Source of the DNA: Chionoecetes opilio
Lineage: Eukaryota; Arthropoda; Malacostraca; Decapoda; Majidae
Assembly: GCA_016584305.1 (NCBI GenBank)
Contig: JACEEZ010019098.1
Location: 1-64,000, forward strand
Direction: 5' to 3'
Length of the DNA stretch: 64,000 bases
The position numbers and the translations under genes were made by a program. The notes beneath the pieces were generated by a model. The model worked only from the letters and a program-made list of their open reading frames with translations. It ran no database searches and was not told the DNA's origin. This document shows, in pieces, positions 11,662 through 23,000 of this stretch; within the stretch, counting starts at the first letter, position 1, and each line of letters starts with the position of its first letter.

Positions 11662-11815
11662 ATGTCTTGTTCAAGCTGTACTAACCACGTTGAGTGGACA
11701 CGGAGCAATACTCTTTACTTGATTGAATTATTGAAGCAGCATCCGTGCATCTGGGATGTTATGAGCAAGGACTACAAGATGAGGGACATCAAGAGTGCAA
11801 GTCTGGAAGCACTCC
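11662..11815 (+). pseudogene. MADF-domain protein fragment of Harbinger
   Basis: The translation contains LYLIELLKQHPCIWDVMSKD then YKMRDIKSAS, the pattern of a MADF (Myb/SANT-like) domain: a leading helix, HPCLW, then K-D-Y-K-x-R-D. In PIF/Harbinger elements a second protein of this kind helps the transposase reach DNA. Only about 45 codons remain. The similarity stops near 11,815, where sequence from the opposite-strand transposase begins, as expected for an internal deletion joining the two genes. Confidence 0.55.
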
Positions 11816-12170
11816 AGCAAGCTCCTGGCGAGAAGCTTTGTCGTAGCATAGTGTCCTCCTTACAAATGTAGGGCTGTATTTTTCTGAGCAGCTCATGGAA
11901 TGCACTGACCGGCATTCTAGTATAATTTTCAAAGTCTTTCGGGTTTTCAATCTCCAACTCCAAAAATATTTGGTTAAAACTTCCTCGAACATTTCGTCGA
12001 GAAAGCCACTCCTTACACCATATATTTTTCTGTTTCTTTCTCAAAAGTTTGTTTTGGGCAGCACATGCAGCTATAACACTCCACAATGCTGTTTCTTGCG
12101 TCAGCTGCTCAGCGGCGTCCATGCTCCTCCCGTTGATGCTTATTAAAGCTGACTGGCGCGCTGCTCGCAT
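11788..12170 (-). pseudogene. HARBI1-like transposase, N-terminal part
   Basis: Starting from the minus-strand ATG at 12170, the frame encodes WCKEWLSRRNVRGSFNQIFL, then FENYTRMPVSAFHELLRKIQ and PYICKEDTMLRQSFSPG. This order (basic W-x-WL motif, YxRM, LL-x-K-I-x-P-x-I-x-K-x-D-T-x-x-R) is the N-terminal DNA-binding region of PIF/Harbinger transposases. The whole DDE nuclease domain is absent; the frame ends shortly after. It faces the MADF fragment. It cannot be catalytically active. Confidence 0.75.
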
Positions 12171-12627
12171 GTGCGAGCCTCACTATCCTCGTGAGGCTCG
12201 CGGCATATTTTAGAATAGGCCACTATTCGTCGTGTTCTCGTTGTTTTCTATGGAGCTGAATGGCGCGTCCGCCGTGAGGGATGGCGGTGAGGCATAGTGT
12301 GGACACAAGGCTGGTTTTTCAACACGTTGCCATGCCTCACCGCCAGCCTCATCACCCCTAGTTTGGACAGGCCTTTAGCGTATCCCACTCACCCTAAATA
12401 TAGTCTAGTTTCTGGGACACGACACTACGCTCCGCCCACTAGGATGGAACAAGACGAGAGCTTCCCCTTCCTCGGCGCTTAATGGTTGACGGTATTCCGT
12501 AGAAAAAGGAAAAATCCAACCAAAACTCGATCGTACTGACTGGTCAGCCGAGGAGAGGTGTCAAAATCAGTTTAATCCCTAAAGATAGCATTCTCAAATC
12601 AGGTCCACATGTATGGAAGATAAACAC

Positions 12628-13199
<572 letters not shown>

Positions 13200-13822
13200 T
13201 TCATAATTTATATTCGCAAGATGAATGCACCATCTCGCAGGTAATGTTCAAGAATGTGTCATCTTTATCGCACAGTCGGTACAGTATTATATATCTCCGG
13301 CGTGGCGATCATTAGATGCCAGGGATAAGGGTAACCTAGGTGGATTATGGACCTCACCACCTGACAGCATCAGCTTTCAGTGCGGCGGGCCAGGTACGTC
13401 TTCCCATAAAGGGAAGGCCTGCCTGGGTCTCCTGCAGGAGACCCATGGGAGCCTGAGGCAACCCTCACATTTTCCAAGGTGACTTTCAAGATCATTCAGA
13501 ATAGTTGCTGCTTTGGCAATCCATTTACCATCGTAATATTTCCATAAATCTTAGTAGTTAAGCCAATACAAATGTCTTATAAAGATATAAGTTCAAGAAC
13601 TTCAGAACAATGAAATATGAGAGCGAGGGCGAGAGGCGGGTGTGAGTGGAGAGGAATGTGCGGCTGGGCAGGACCCTGGGGACTGGGAAGTGTGAGATCG
13701 TCTCTCCAGGTCAGTAAAGTTAGTTAGGTCGAACAAATAAATAGCGATGGGGTCACCAAGTAAAAGTTTACCTGTGCACTGCCCTCACTGAACTGAACAG
13801 CCAATAGAGTGGCTTCCTGAGG
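13200..13822. other. Unannotated spacer
   Basis: No supported gene. There is a G/C-rich patch near 13,380-13,460 (CTCCTGCAGGAG palindrome). The sequence may include unrecognised Penelope upstream material. Confidence 0.4.
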
Positions 13823-14125
13823 ATGACGCTGAGTCTACCTAATCCACCCTGTGGGCGGCTCTTAGTGTCGCATCCTCTTCTTGAAGACCACGTCATCTAC
13901 CAACACACCTGTGACAGTGAGGAATGTGGACCACACTCTTATATTGGAATGACGCGGACTAAACTGACGAGGCGCCTTACCTGTCTCCTGGACAATAGGT
14001 ATATCAAGAACCACTATGACACCATGCACAAGTCCCGCCTGACAAGAGATGATCTTAACAAAAACACCACGATACTTGATAAGGAACAAGATCCTCGCCG
14101 CCTTCTTTACCTAGAAGCAATTTAA
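13823..14125 (+). pseudogene. Penelope-like element, GIY-YIG endonuclease end
   Basis: The frame encodes HVIYQHTCDSEECGPHSYIG followed by MTRTKLTRRLTC and ends TTILDKEQDPRRLLYLEAI. The VIY...YIGMT core is the GIY-YIG nuclease fused to the C-terminus of Penelope-like reverse transcriptases. The H/C-rich spacing and RRLLYLEA ending are typical of the C-terminal region. The reverse transcriptase is missing, so this is a 5'-truncated copy. The likely 3' UTR continues to about 14,370, with SINE-free sequence ending in CCTGAAGATGGAACAAG. Confidence 0.75.
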
Positions 14126-14851
14126 ATCACTTTAAAACAGCCCACAATCAACACACACACAGATGATTTCCCTGTGTTGCCAACATCTAAACGACACGTC
14201 TCCCTCAATAAAGGAACAGCCAATGGGCTACCGGCTTAATCGTATAGCCCCACCTGCCCCTCCTCCTTTGATCCTCCAAACTTCTATATAGTCTGCCTCC
14301 CCTGCCAGACCTTCACACTTCAGATTAAGCCTGAAGATGGAACAAGTTAATTCGACATATCACTTTTAGCAGTTCACCTCAGTTTTCGCTAGGTGGCCAT
14401 AGTGTCGTCTCTCAGAAATGGGGACAAGGCGCTTTAAAGTAATCAGTTAGGCATTTTTATTGTTTGTGTTATCAGCTGATGCATTACTTCAATGAAAGTT
14501 TTTAGTATCCAATGTATATCATAATATGCATACTCTAATATTAATAAAAGAATTTCATCGTTGAGTGAAAACAAAAAAAAATAGAAGGATATTTAACAAA
14601 TACCAATAGTGAGGCCTGTTACAATGTTAAAACAGTCAGTTCTTACAGACATGCCAATGAAATTCAACAAGAGACTATATGAAGCCAACTCATGAAAGGA
14701 AAACACATGTCATTGTCTATAACTATTGAAATAATGGCATACATTATGAACAGGTGGCATCCTTACGCCGCAGCCTGTCACGCTGCCAGGCGCACGATTA
14801 TCAGTTTAAGCTGTGCGAGCGGTCCGTAAACAATAACACAGGCACGTCACG
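14126..14851. other. Penelope 3' flank and upstream region of ISL2EU
   Basis: The first 250 bp look like Penelope 3' UTR. The remainder is AT-rich upstream sequence of the THAP transposase gene. I could not identify the terminal inverted repeat of the ISL2EU element here. Confidence 0.4.
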
Positions 14852-17800
14852 ATGACTGTGTTTGTATGTGCTGTGGCAGACTGCAAGTCTGATTCAAGAA
14901 AAAAAGTAGAGAAACATCCATGTATGGTTGAAGTCAAAGGCTGGGTGAAATTTCCGTCAGCAAAGAAAGAACCACAACGAAGAAAGTTATGGGAAGATAG
15001 ATGTCGACGTAGTCACGGTAGTGGAGGCTGGAAGGCTACAAGATTTCATGCTATTTGTTCCAGGCATTTCATTAACTGGATTGGAAATGGCCCATCCTCT
15101 TCGCATCCTGATCCAAAACAGTTTGCCTACAATGACTGGGGTAAGAAACTCTCATATAAAAGGCCATCAAATACCTGGCAAATAAATAATGTTCAAGTAA
15201 CAGGTGGCAGTGATCTAGTTTGTCCTGCTGCTGCTTATGCCCTACCGCAAGAAGCTGTGGTTGAAGTCATCATCAGTGAAAATGGAGAAGAAGTTGGCCC
15301 ACATTACAGTATGCAACAGTTATCATCTTTAAAAGGTAAGACATTATTGTGAATGAGGTGGAAGTATGAATTAATTAGGGTAAACAGGTCCCTTAGCTCC
15401 ACACCCCCGATGATCATTTAATTGTGGTATTACTCTCACCAAACAGGTTATAATGGACGAGAGTTTCGCGGTCGTTTTCAGAGACGCCAAAATTATTTCT
15501 TGGCATACAATAGGTGCTTGTTGTAATGGAGATAGTTTTATTTTGCGAAAAAAAAGTATACTTTGTGGTTAAGGTTAGGTTAGATTTCATTAAAACCTAT
15601 AAGGTTAGGTTAAGTTTAATTTTTTTTTTTTTTTTTTTTCGCAAAATAAAAAAAGCACCATTAGAACAAGCACCTATTGTAGGCCAAGAAAAAATAGTTG
15701 GTGTCTCTGAAAACGACCGCGAAACTCTCGTCCATTATTACCACCAAACATTCTATCATGATCAACTCACCAAACACGACACATGCTACTTTCAAAAAAT
15801 GGTAATCAAATTTTCTTACTTTTCCTAATGGTGAGGGGCAAACATACAGTTTGCTCTGAGTACACAGTGAGGGGCATAGAGCTAAAGTACGTATCTATTT
15901 ACAGAATACGTTAACCTAACCATATTTCGTGCTAACTTAATTATTGTGTCTCTTTATGATATCTGTTGATGGCCATGGGAGGAGCCAGGCTGAGGTTGTT
16001 GACCTAATTCGAGTAAACAGTTTCATCTGCAGCAGCCAAGAGCTGTCCCCCATAAAAGCCATTATCAGGCCTCGCTTGTTCGATTTTCAGTAAAAAATGT
16101 GATTTACAATATGGTTACACATTTACTGAACCCAATTATGAGGTTAGATTACAAGCAAAATGTATATTAAGGAGAAATGGATGGGTTAGTTTTAATATTT
16201 TGTTAAGCATCGTAACCAATATATGTAAGCTAACAGTGGAAAAATAGGTTATATAACTATGCAATGATTTCTATGTTTCAGCAACACTTGACCTACACCC
16301 AGATGCTGATGATGTCCTACCTAAAGAACCAGCAGGTGAAGTCATCATCATTGAAACTAGAGATGAAGTTGGCCCTCATAACAGTATGCAACAGTCATCA
16401 TTTAAAACAGGTAAAAAACTATTGTGCATGAGGTGGAAGGATAAGGTAAAAGAGTACTTGTGTGAAAGAGGTGTTAGTATAGGCCAAGCGCTAGAACAAG
16501 AAAGAAGGGAATGTCTGGATAGAGAGAGCTGGAGGCTCTGCTGTGGCAATCCCCTTGGGGGACGCTCCCGGAGGGAGCGAGGCGTCAGAGATACCTAGAT
16601 AGATAGAGGTGTATATATGCATTAATTATAGTTATGTCAATATTCGCAAAAAAAAAAAAAAAAAACAGTTGATGGTTTTCATGGCAATACTCGCATAAAC
16701 AAAATTTAAGGCCCGTATCAAGAGTCATGATGAAGGTCCAGCGACGAGCGACGAACGACTGAGGAAGAGTACCATAAAAGGGATATTTTTCAGAACGAAG
16801 AGCTGTGACGAAAGTCGTCGCTGCTCTTTGTTCTGAAAAATATCCCTTTTATGGTACTCTTCCTCAGGCGATCGTCGTTCGTCGCTCGACATTCATCATG
16901 ACTCTTGAATCGGGCCTAAGACTCCCCCAGTTTCTAATAGTTCAGAGGACGACTCTGACGAGCCAACCAAGAACGCATCCATGCACGTTTTTAGCTAGTT
17001 ATGTTAGGTCTGTATGTCTAAATGTATTTCAGGGACCCTATGAGTTCATTTACAAGAAAGTGTAATTAACAAATTAATATGGTACTTGGCAAACTCGGAA
17101 AGGTTATGCAAATTGTAAAAAGTAATGGAATCCTATGAGGAAAATTATTGTAAATTTGTACTATCACAGGAAAAAAAAATTAGTACAAAACAAATTGTAC
17201 ACGACAGGTTTTATAACTATGCAACTCCTATTTATTTCAGCAATACCTGAAGCACACCCAGACCACACCTATCCCTGCAGCTCCCATAAAACTACAAACT
17301 CTGGTGAACCAGTAGATGTTGGGACGCAGATGAGTCAGCCTGTCAGTCATGCTGAAACCAAAACGCATAAAACGGTAGGTTATTTGCTTTGAACTCCATT
17401 TTGTATGATTTCAAACATATTGGAAGAAAGTTAAGGGGTTATGGAATGAAAGCAGGTTCAGGAGTGACTGCAGAATATATGAAATAAATTGCTGTGGAGG
17501 TGGATAGGTTGAGTTGTATATGTGGTATAAGAAGCTTTGATAGTGAGAAACTACGTGAGGGAGATATGTTCAGGAGTTATGCATTATAACCCCTTCTTCA
17601 GGCCTTATGTGTCACCTCTTTAGTTCTATACACATCCTTTCTAGCTCAACACTGGCTACCAGGTATTTACTTCCATCTTGCCACAATCTTCTCTTCTCTT
17701 GTACTGAAACACTGACATTATTATTACATTATCTTATCCCATAACTTTATTTTTCTTGTTTTTCAGTTCTTCCGTGCCAATGCAGCTGCTAAGAAGAACA

Positions 17801-18756
17801 AGATGCTTCGTGAGGCATTCAAGGAGAAAGTTCTGCAGAGTGATAAGTCTGTTAGAAAGTATACTGGTTTTTTATCGAAAAATATACTGAATGGCATATT
17901 TAAGATAATTCAGAAGAAAGTGGTAAAGATTAATTATTGGAAAGGGCCTAAGCAATTCAATAAGAAGTCAAAACAGAGCAGCCGAGGTAAATCAAAGAGA
18001 AGTTCTGTATTTGATGAATTCCTTATAACTGTCATATATATTAGAGAAGCCATGGAAATGGAGGTCCTTGCTGACCTGTTTGGGGTTAGCCAAAGTCATG
18101 TTAGCTGTGTAATAACAACATGGATAAACATATTGTATGATATCTTCAAAAGATGGCTCAAGTATCCAACAGCTGAAAATGTAAGGAAAAATCTTCCTGA
18201 GAACTATCCATCTAAGTATAGCGATACAAGAGTTATATTAGACTGTACAGAGTTCTTTACAGTTAAACCAAAAAATTGCACTGCACAAGCTGCAACATAT
18301 TCTAATTATAAGCACCACAATACTGTCAAACTTTTGGTAGGAATCACACCAACAGGCTTGATTTCCTTTGTTTCGAATGTGTATGGAGGCTGTACTTCTG
18401 ATAGGTATATGTTTGAAAAAGAGTTTCTGGATAAAGTTGAACCTGGGGATGCCCTAATGGTTGATCGTGGCTTCAATATTGCTGACTTGTTACTTGCAAA
18501 AAAAGCAAAGTTACACATGCCTCCGTTTACCAGAAAGAAGGATGAAAGTGGTCGTAGGATATTAAATCAAAGTGAAATTTCTAAAACAAGGGATATTGCA
18601 TCACTACGCATTCATGTCGAACGAGCCATAGAACGCATGAAAAATTACAAATTGTTGTCACGAACAATAGATATGAAGTTGTGGCACTTACTAGACCAAA
18701 TTATGGTCATAGTAGCAGTGATGTGCAACATGGAGCCTCCTCTACTGAATGAGTAA
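14852..18756 (+). CDS. THAP-DDE ISL2EU transposase, four exons
   Basis: Predicted exons: 14852-15335, 16282-16410, 17241-17374, 17767-18756. All junctions have AG/GT consensus and phases add up (484+129+134+990 = 1737 nt, 578 aa). Residues 1-90 form a THAP zinc-binding DNA-binding domain: CAVADC, KFPS, W50-region and ICSRHF. Exon 4 holds the RNase-H-like nuclease that cuts and joins transposon DNA: VILDCTEF (Asp408), MVDRGFN (Asp482) and HVERAIER (Glu534), the DDE triad of the DDE_4 family. A helix-turn-helix (FGVSQSHVSCVI) precedes it. The frame has no stop or frameshift, so this gene may be recent or still functional. A partner exonuclease gene faces it. The ATG follows ACGTCACG. Confidence 0.88.
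15451..15737. mobile_element. Foldback MITE in transposase intron 1
   Basis: 287 bp. The left arm TAATGGACGAGAGTTTCGCG continues to CACCTATTGTA-like sequence and is mirrored at the right end (GAAACTCTCGTCCATTA). Arms are about 75 bp. A TTA duplication flanks it (15448-15450, 15738-15740), as in PIF/Harbinger MITEs. A second single arm lies at 31,144-31,215. Confidence 0.8.
16710..16916. mobile_element. Foldback MITE in transposase intron 2
   Basis: A 207-bp near-palindrome begins GGCCCGTATCAAGAGTCATG and ends with the complement (CATGACTCTTGAATCGGGCC). TAA is duplicated on both sides (16707-16709, 16917-16919). The same family occurs at 19,671-19,946. Confidence 0.88.
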
Positions 18757-19029
18757 TGGTGTTCACAAACTGAATGCCTCAAACTTACCCTATTTTTTTA
18801 CCAAGAGCTATTTCGCTATACAAAAATTCGTTAGACGTAGAAACATCCACGGTTGAACTAAACTGTTTGTATCTTCGCAACTTCCCTGTACTATGAAGAA
18901 GTAAAAGGCACCAAAAGTAATTTGTTTTCTTTAATAAACATTATAAATATATAATGTATACATCTACTTAGCTCTGATGAGTGGAATTGACATACTTATA
19001 ACTACAACCACCATCTTTTCACTTCCATT

Positions 19030-19660
19030 CATCACTAAGAATACCATTACATCAACACAGCCCCAACTCTATCACAAAGAATACCATTACATCAACACAG
19101 CCCCAACTCTATCACAAAGAATACTATTACATCAACACAGCCCCAACTCTTATCACAAAGAATACCATTACATCAACACAGCCCCAACTCTATCACAAAG
19201 AATACCATTACATCAACACAGCCCCAACTCTATCACAAAGAATACCATTACATCAACACAGCCCAACTCTTATCACAAAGAATACCATTACATCAACACA
19301 GCCCCAACTCTTATCACAAAGAATACCATTACATCAACACAGCCCCAACTCTTATCACAGAGAATACCATTACATCAACACAGCCCCAACTCTATCACAA
19401 TGAATACTATTACATCAACACAGCCCCAACTCTATCACAAAGAATACTATTACATCAACACAGCCCCAGCTCTATCACAAAGAATACTATTACATCAACA
19501 CAGCCCCCAACTCTATCACAAAGAATACTATTACATCAACACAGCCCCAACTCTATCACAAAGAATACTATTACATCAACACAGCCCCAACTCTATCACA
19601 AAGAATACTATTACATCAACACAGCCCCAACTCTATCACAAAGAATACCATTACCGCAAC
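19030..19660. repeat. 40-bp minisatellite between convergent genes
   Basis: About 15-16 units of roughly 40 bp (ATCACAAAGAATACCATTAC then ATCAACACAGCCCCAACTCT), varying mainly at ACC/ACT and by one-base indels. The period is not a multiple of three, so the long open frame across it is chance. Confidence 0.95.
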
Positions 19661-19670
19661 TCATCACTAA

Positions 19671-19946
19671 GGCCCGTAACAAGAGTCATGATGAAAGTCA
19701 ACGACGAATGACATGATGTCATGATGAGGGTCGAGGCAAAAGTCATGATGAAGGTCGAGCGACGAACGTCGAATGACCGAGGAATGTTACCATAAAAGGG
19801 ATATTTTCGGAAAGAAGAGCAGCGCGAAGACACGGGGGTTCGACCAGAAGCTGCTCTTCGTTCCAAAAAATATCCCTTTTATGGTAACATTCCTCGGTCA
19901 TTCGACGTTCGTCGCTCGACCTTCATCATGACTCTTGGTACGGGCC
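19671..19946. mobile_element. Foldback MITE, second copy
   Basis: 276 bp, starting GGCCCGTAACAAGAGTCATG and ending CATGACTCTTGGTACGGGCC, with a TAA duplication (19668-19670, 19947-19949). It shares the central CATAAAAGGGATATTTT arms with the 16,710 copy. It carries an extra internal repeat of GTCATGATGARGGTCGA near the left end. Confidence 0.88.
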
Positions 19947-20013
19947 TAAGAATTGCATCACATCAACACTCCCAACTCATCATCATCATCATCACCACAG
20001 AGGTTCCATTCTC

Positions 20014-23000
20014 TTAATTACCAGAACTTGTATTACGATCAAACAACCTCTGGTAAATAAATTTTTCATAAAAAAACATAGCCTTTGTAACATCGGCTTC
20101 AAATCTGCTTTTGTCAAAGTATATTCTTTCAATGGTTAAACAGGGTTCCTTTTTTGTGAATAAAACAAAGTCACACCATGGGTAACCTGTCACCCCAAGA
20201 TGGGCTTGTACTTGAGTGTACCATGCAGATGACTTCTTGAGGTGTACTTTGCCATCATTACCCAAAACAACATGGTATTTCCCCCTTCGAGCAACCTCTT
20301 CTCCTGTAAGGGAATTTGTATGTGTGCTGTAAGGGCACTTAATTTCTAAAAGTCCAGTGCCACAACATTTGCACTTGACGACACCATCTGGGCTTACTCT
20401 TAAAATTGGATTTGTTTCACAAATGAATAAGCCAGTTTCTGATACCTTTAGTGATTCATGCTTATGTTTCATGTTTTTATAGTATAGTTTTCTCACAAAA
20501 GGTTCACTTCTTTTCCATATTCAGTAGCACTGTTTCCACTGAATTTGGACTGCCCCATGATTGAATCCACAACATAATTGTCACTACAATCCCTGCTATA
20601 ATGAGCAGCCAGGTGGAGAGTTGTTGATGTTAAGGCTCCAACTCTTTGTTTTTTCCATAGAGAACACTTGGCTTGAGCCTTGGTAAACTTTCTAATGTTT
20701 TCCCTGATGGTATCAGTGAAGTGCTGAGATAAATCGACTATAAATGATGTACACTGCTCTCTCTGAAACTGTTGTGCCAACTCTGGGAGAGTGATAAATT
20801 TTGTTGCTGGAGATGGTTCATACGATTGCTGCAAATGTACGGCATTCGTCTCCTTCAGTAAAGCCCGGAAGTCGTTGTCCATGTCCTCATCTTGGTATGC
20901 TGATCCGAACACACATGCCTTGTACATGGATTCTGGATGAGGAACAGTCGGCCGTGGGCTGCTAGTGTCATGTCTGCACATAAAGATTTCTTTTAGTTTG
21001 GGAAGCATAACCTAACTCAATGCAAAACATTATTTGGGACAGGAGTGAAGAAAAATTACTATTTATCAAACGGCTATTATATTACTTTACACTACCAACT
21101 TTCCGTCACTCGTGAGTCACAGGACTGACTCACTTTCCCGCGTTAAGCGGTTATCACACGGTGCGTTTCGTCGGACTGTTTCGTCGAACTTCCCATTTGC
21201 TTGGACTGTTTCGTCGAACTTTGAGGGTCATTTAGCCGAACATGTTCGATGAAATGGTTAGGTGAAATTATACAAAATGTTGCACATTTCCATTGAAAAC
21301 AAGTATCTTCATCAGAAAAAGCCGTAAAACTTGGCCAGGAAATAATAGTCAGTGTCTCGGAAACCAGGGAAGTGACGGAATTATACGAAAACAACTGTGC
21401 CCCGCCCCGCAGGTTCTAACGGGAGGGGCTCCGACCCCTTCGACCCCCTGACGAGAATATTAACATAACCGAAACTTAACCTAACCTCCTAAGGGATGGG
21501 GTTGGGTGGGAGGCAGGTCGGGGTGTGTCTATGCATTATTAGACAACTCTATGTACTTTCTTTAATATGTATATGTTTTAAAGGTTACGCATGCAGAAAT
21601 GAATAAATACTGCACATTATACTAAGCAAAAAATATTCTGTTAAGTGGTAACGGTGGTAGCGACCGCGCAGTTCTCGTCTACTATAACCCATTTAGCCCA
21701 CATGAACGCGTCTTCATATGTCGCCGTTCTCTTCTAACAATCACCTCCTCCCTTTTCATCACCAATAGCTACATATATATATGCCTCTAAAGTTAAAACA
21801 TTAACAACAAATCTCCGCGCCTCCCACTGTAATCGCTTTCATCTTTGTTTGTATGGTTTATGTTATTGTTGGGTGAAGCGGTTGGCCCAAGCGTGTGCTA
21901 GATGTGTTGTCAAACAGGTCAAGCCAAATGCTTGTTTGGTTCAACGAAACAGTCCGCCGAAATGCCTCGTGTGATACCCGCTTCACACCTTTATAAAGAG
22001 AGTAGTGACAACTCGATTTATGAGCACCTTCTTGCTGTCAGGGCCTCTCCGTGCACTCCAGACCCGCAGAAGTTTTCAAGGCATGACCCCGCAGTATATC
22101 ATTATATATATTTTGGATGTTATACATGTATAAATGATATCTGATCCCCAGTGCAAAAAGGGGAAAAAAATCATCCTATAATATTGTATTATAATATACT
22201 ATATCAAAATTTTCTGTATATAACAGCAATGGCAGTGGCCTACAAATGGTTATCCATCACTTAAGTGGAATGTACGAACCTTCCATCAGTGTGATAAATC
22301 CTCAAAGGCTCTGAAGACTTGTGTGGCTTGTCCCAGGTACAAAGTAAATCTGTAGGTGTTGGCCGCTGGATGGAAAGACTGACTTCATTTCTGTGTACAA
22401 AGTTGGCCACAGCATACATTAATGCCACAACATGTTTGCAGCTTCCATCATCTCTGAAAATATGTTACCATATATTATAATGGGCATTATATTAACTTAG
22501 CTTTGTGTCACCCTCATAAATTTGACACAAATATATTCCTTACTGATGTCTTATATATTGATTTATATGTCCAGTTTTTACCAGAGGAGCCTACATACTT
22601 CATCTACTACATTATAAGATAAACATTCCTTATGTCCTCAACAAACAGCTCAGTAGAGTGTGGTAAAATTACGCATGCATCGTCCAATGGGGTCCAATTG
22701 CATGTCTGATTAGATTAAATCTTGTTTTTTACTTTATTTTAAAAATAAAGTAGTTTAAAATAGGCTTTTTACTTGTATACCTTTTAAGTCTACGTGGATT
22801 GATTAGATTAGGTTATTATTTGATGCTTTTACAAATGGAGAATGTTTTTCCAGTCAAAACGTCTAAGAAGTGTATTTGTAGAAATTTGTCATCACTTTCT
22901 CAAATCGCAGACAACACACTTTTTTGAGGTTTACACAGGAAAAAACTATCTCCATTAGGGAATGCATCACATATTAATCGAAAAAAATATATATCGTCTG

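Larger units (their letters stand above)
11490..12385. mobile_element. Internally deleted PIF/Harbinger element
   Basis: Both arms carry the inverted motif AGGCTGGCGGTGAGGC: the left at about 11,490-11,510, the right as its complement near 12,335-12,352. The right side extends to CCCTAGTTTGGACAGGCC, a PIF-like terminus that has no clear counterpart on the left. Inside are the starts of the two genes typical of Harbinger elements, a MADF-type protein (+) and a HARBI1-like transposase (-), facing each other with their ends missing. Confidence 0.55.

Noticed and set aside
15580..15620. GGTTAGGTTAAG as arthropod telomere (TTAGG) repeat; similar at 31,085 and 57,840.
   Set aside because: Only one or two units, part of MITEs or common AACCTAACCT words; no array.
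18977..19711. 244-codon frame with HYINTAPTL-like repeats.
   Set aside because: It crosses a 40-bp minisatellite whose period is not a multiple of three; the frame is chance.
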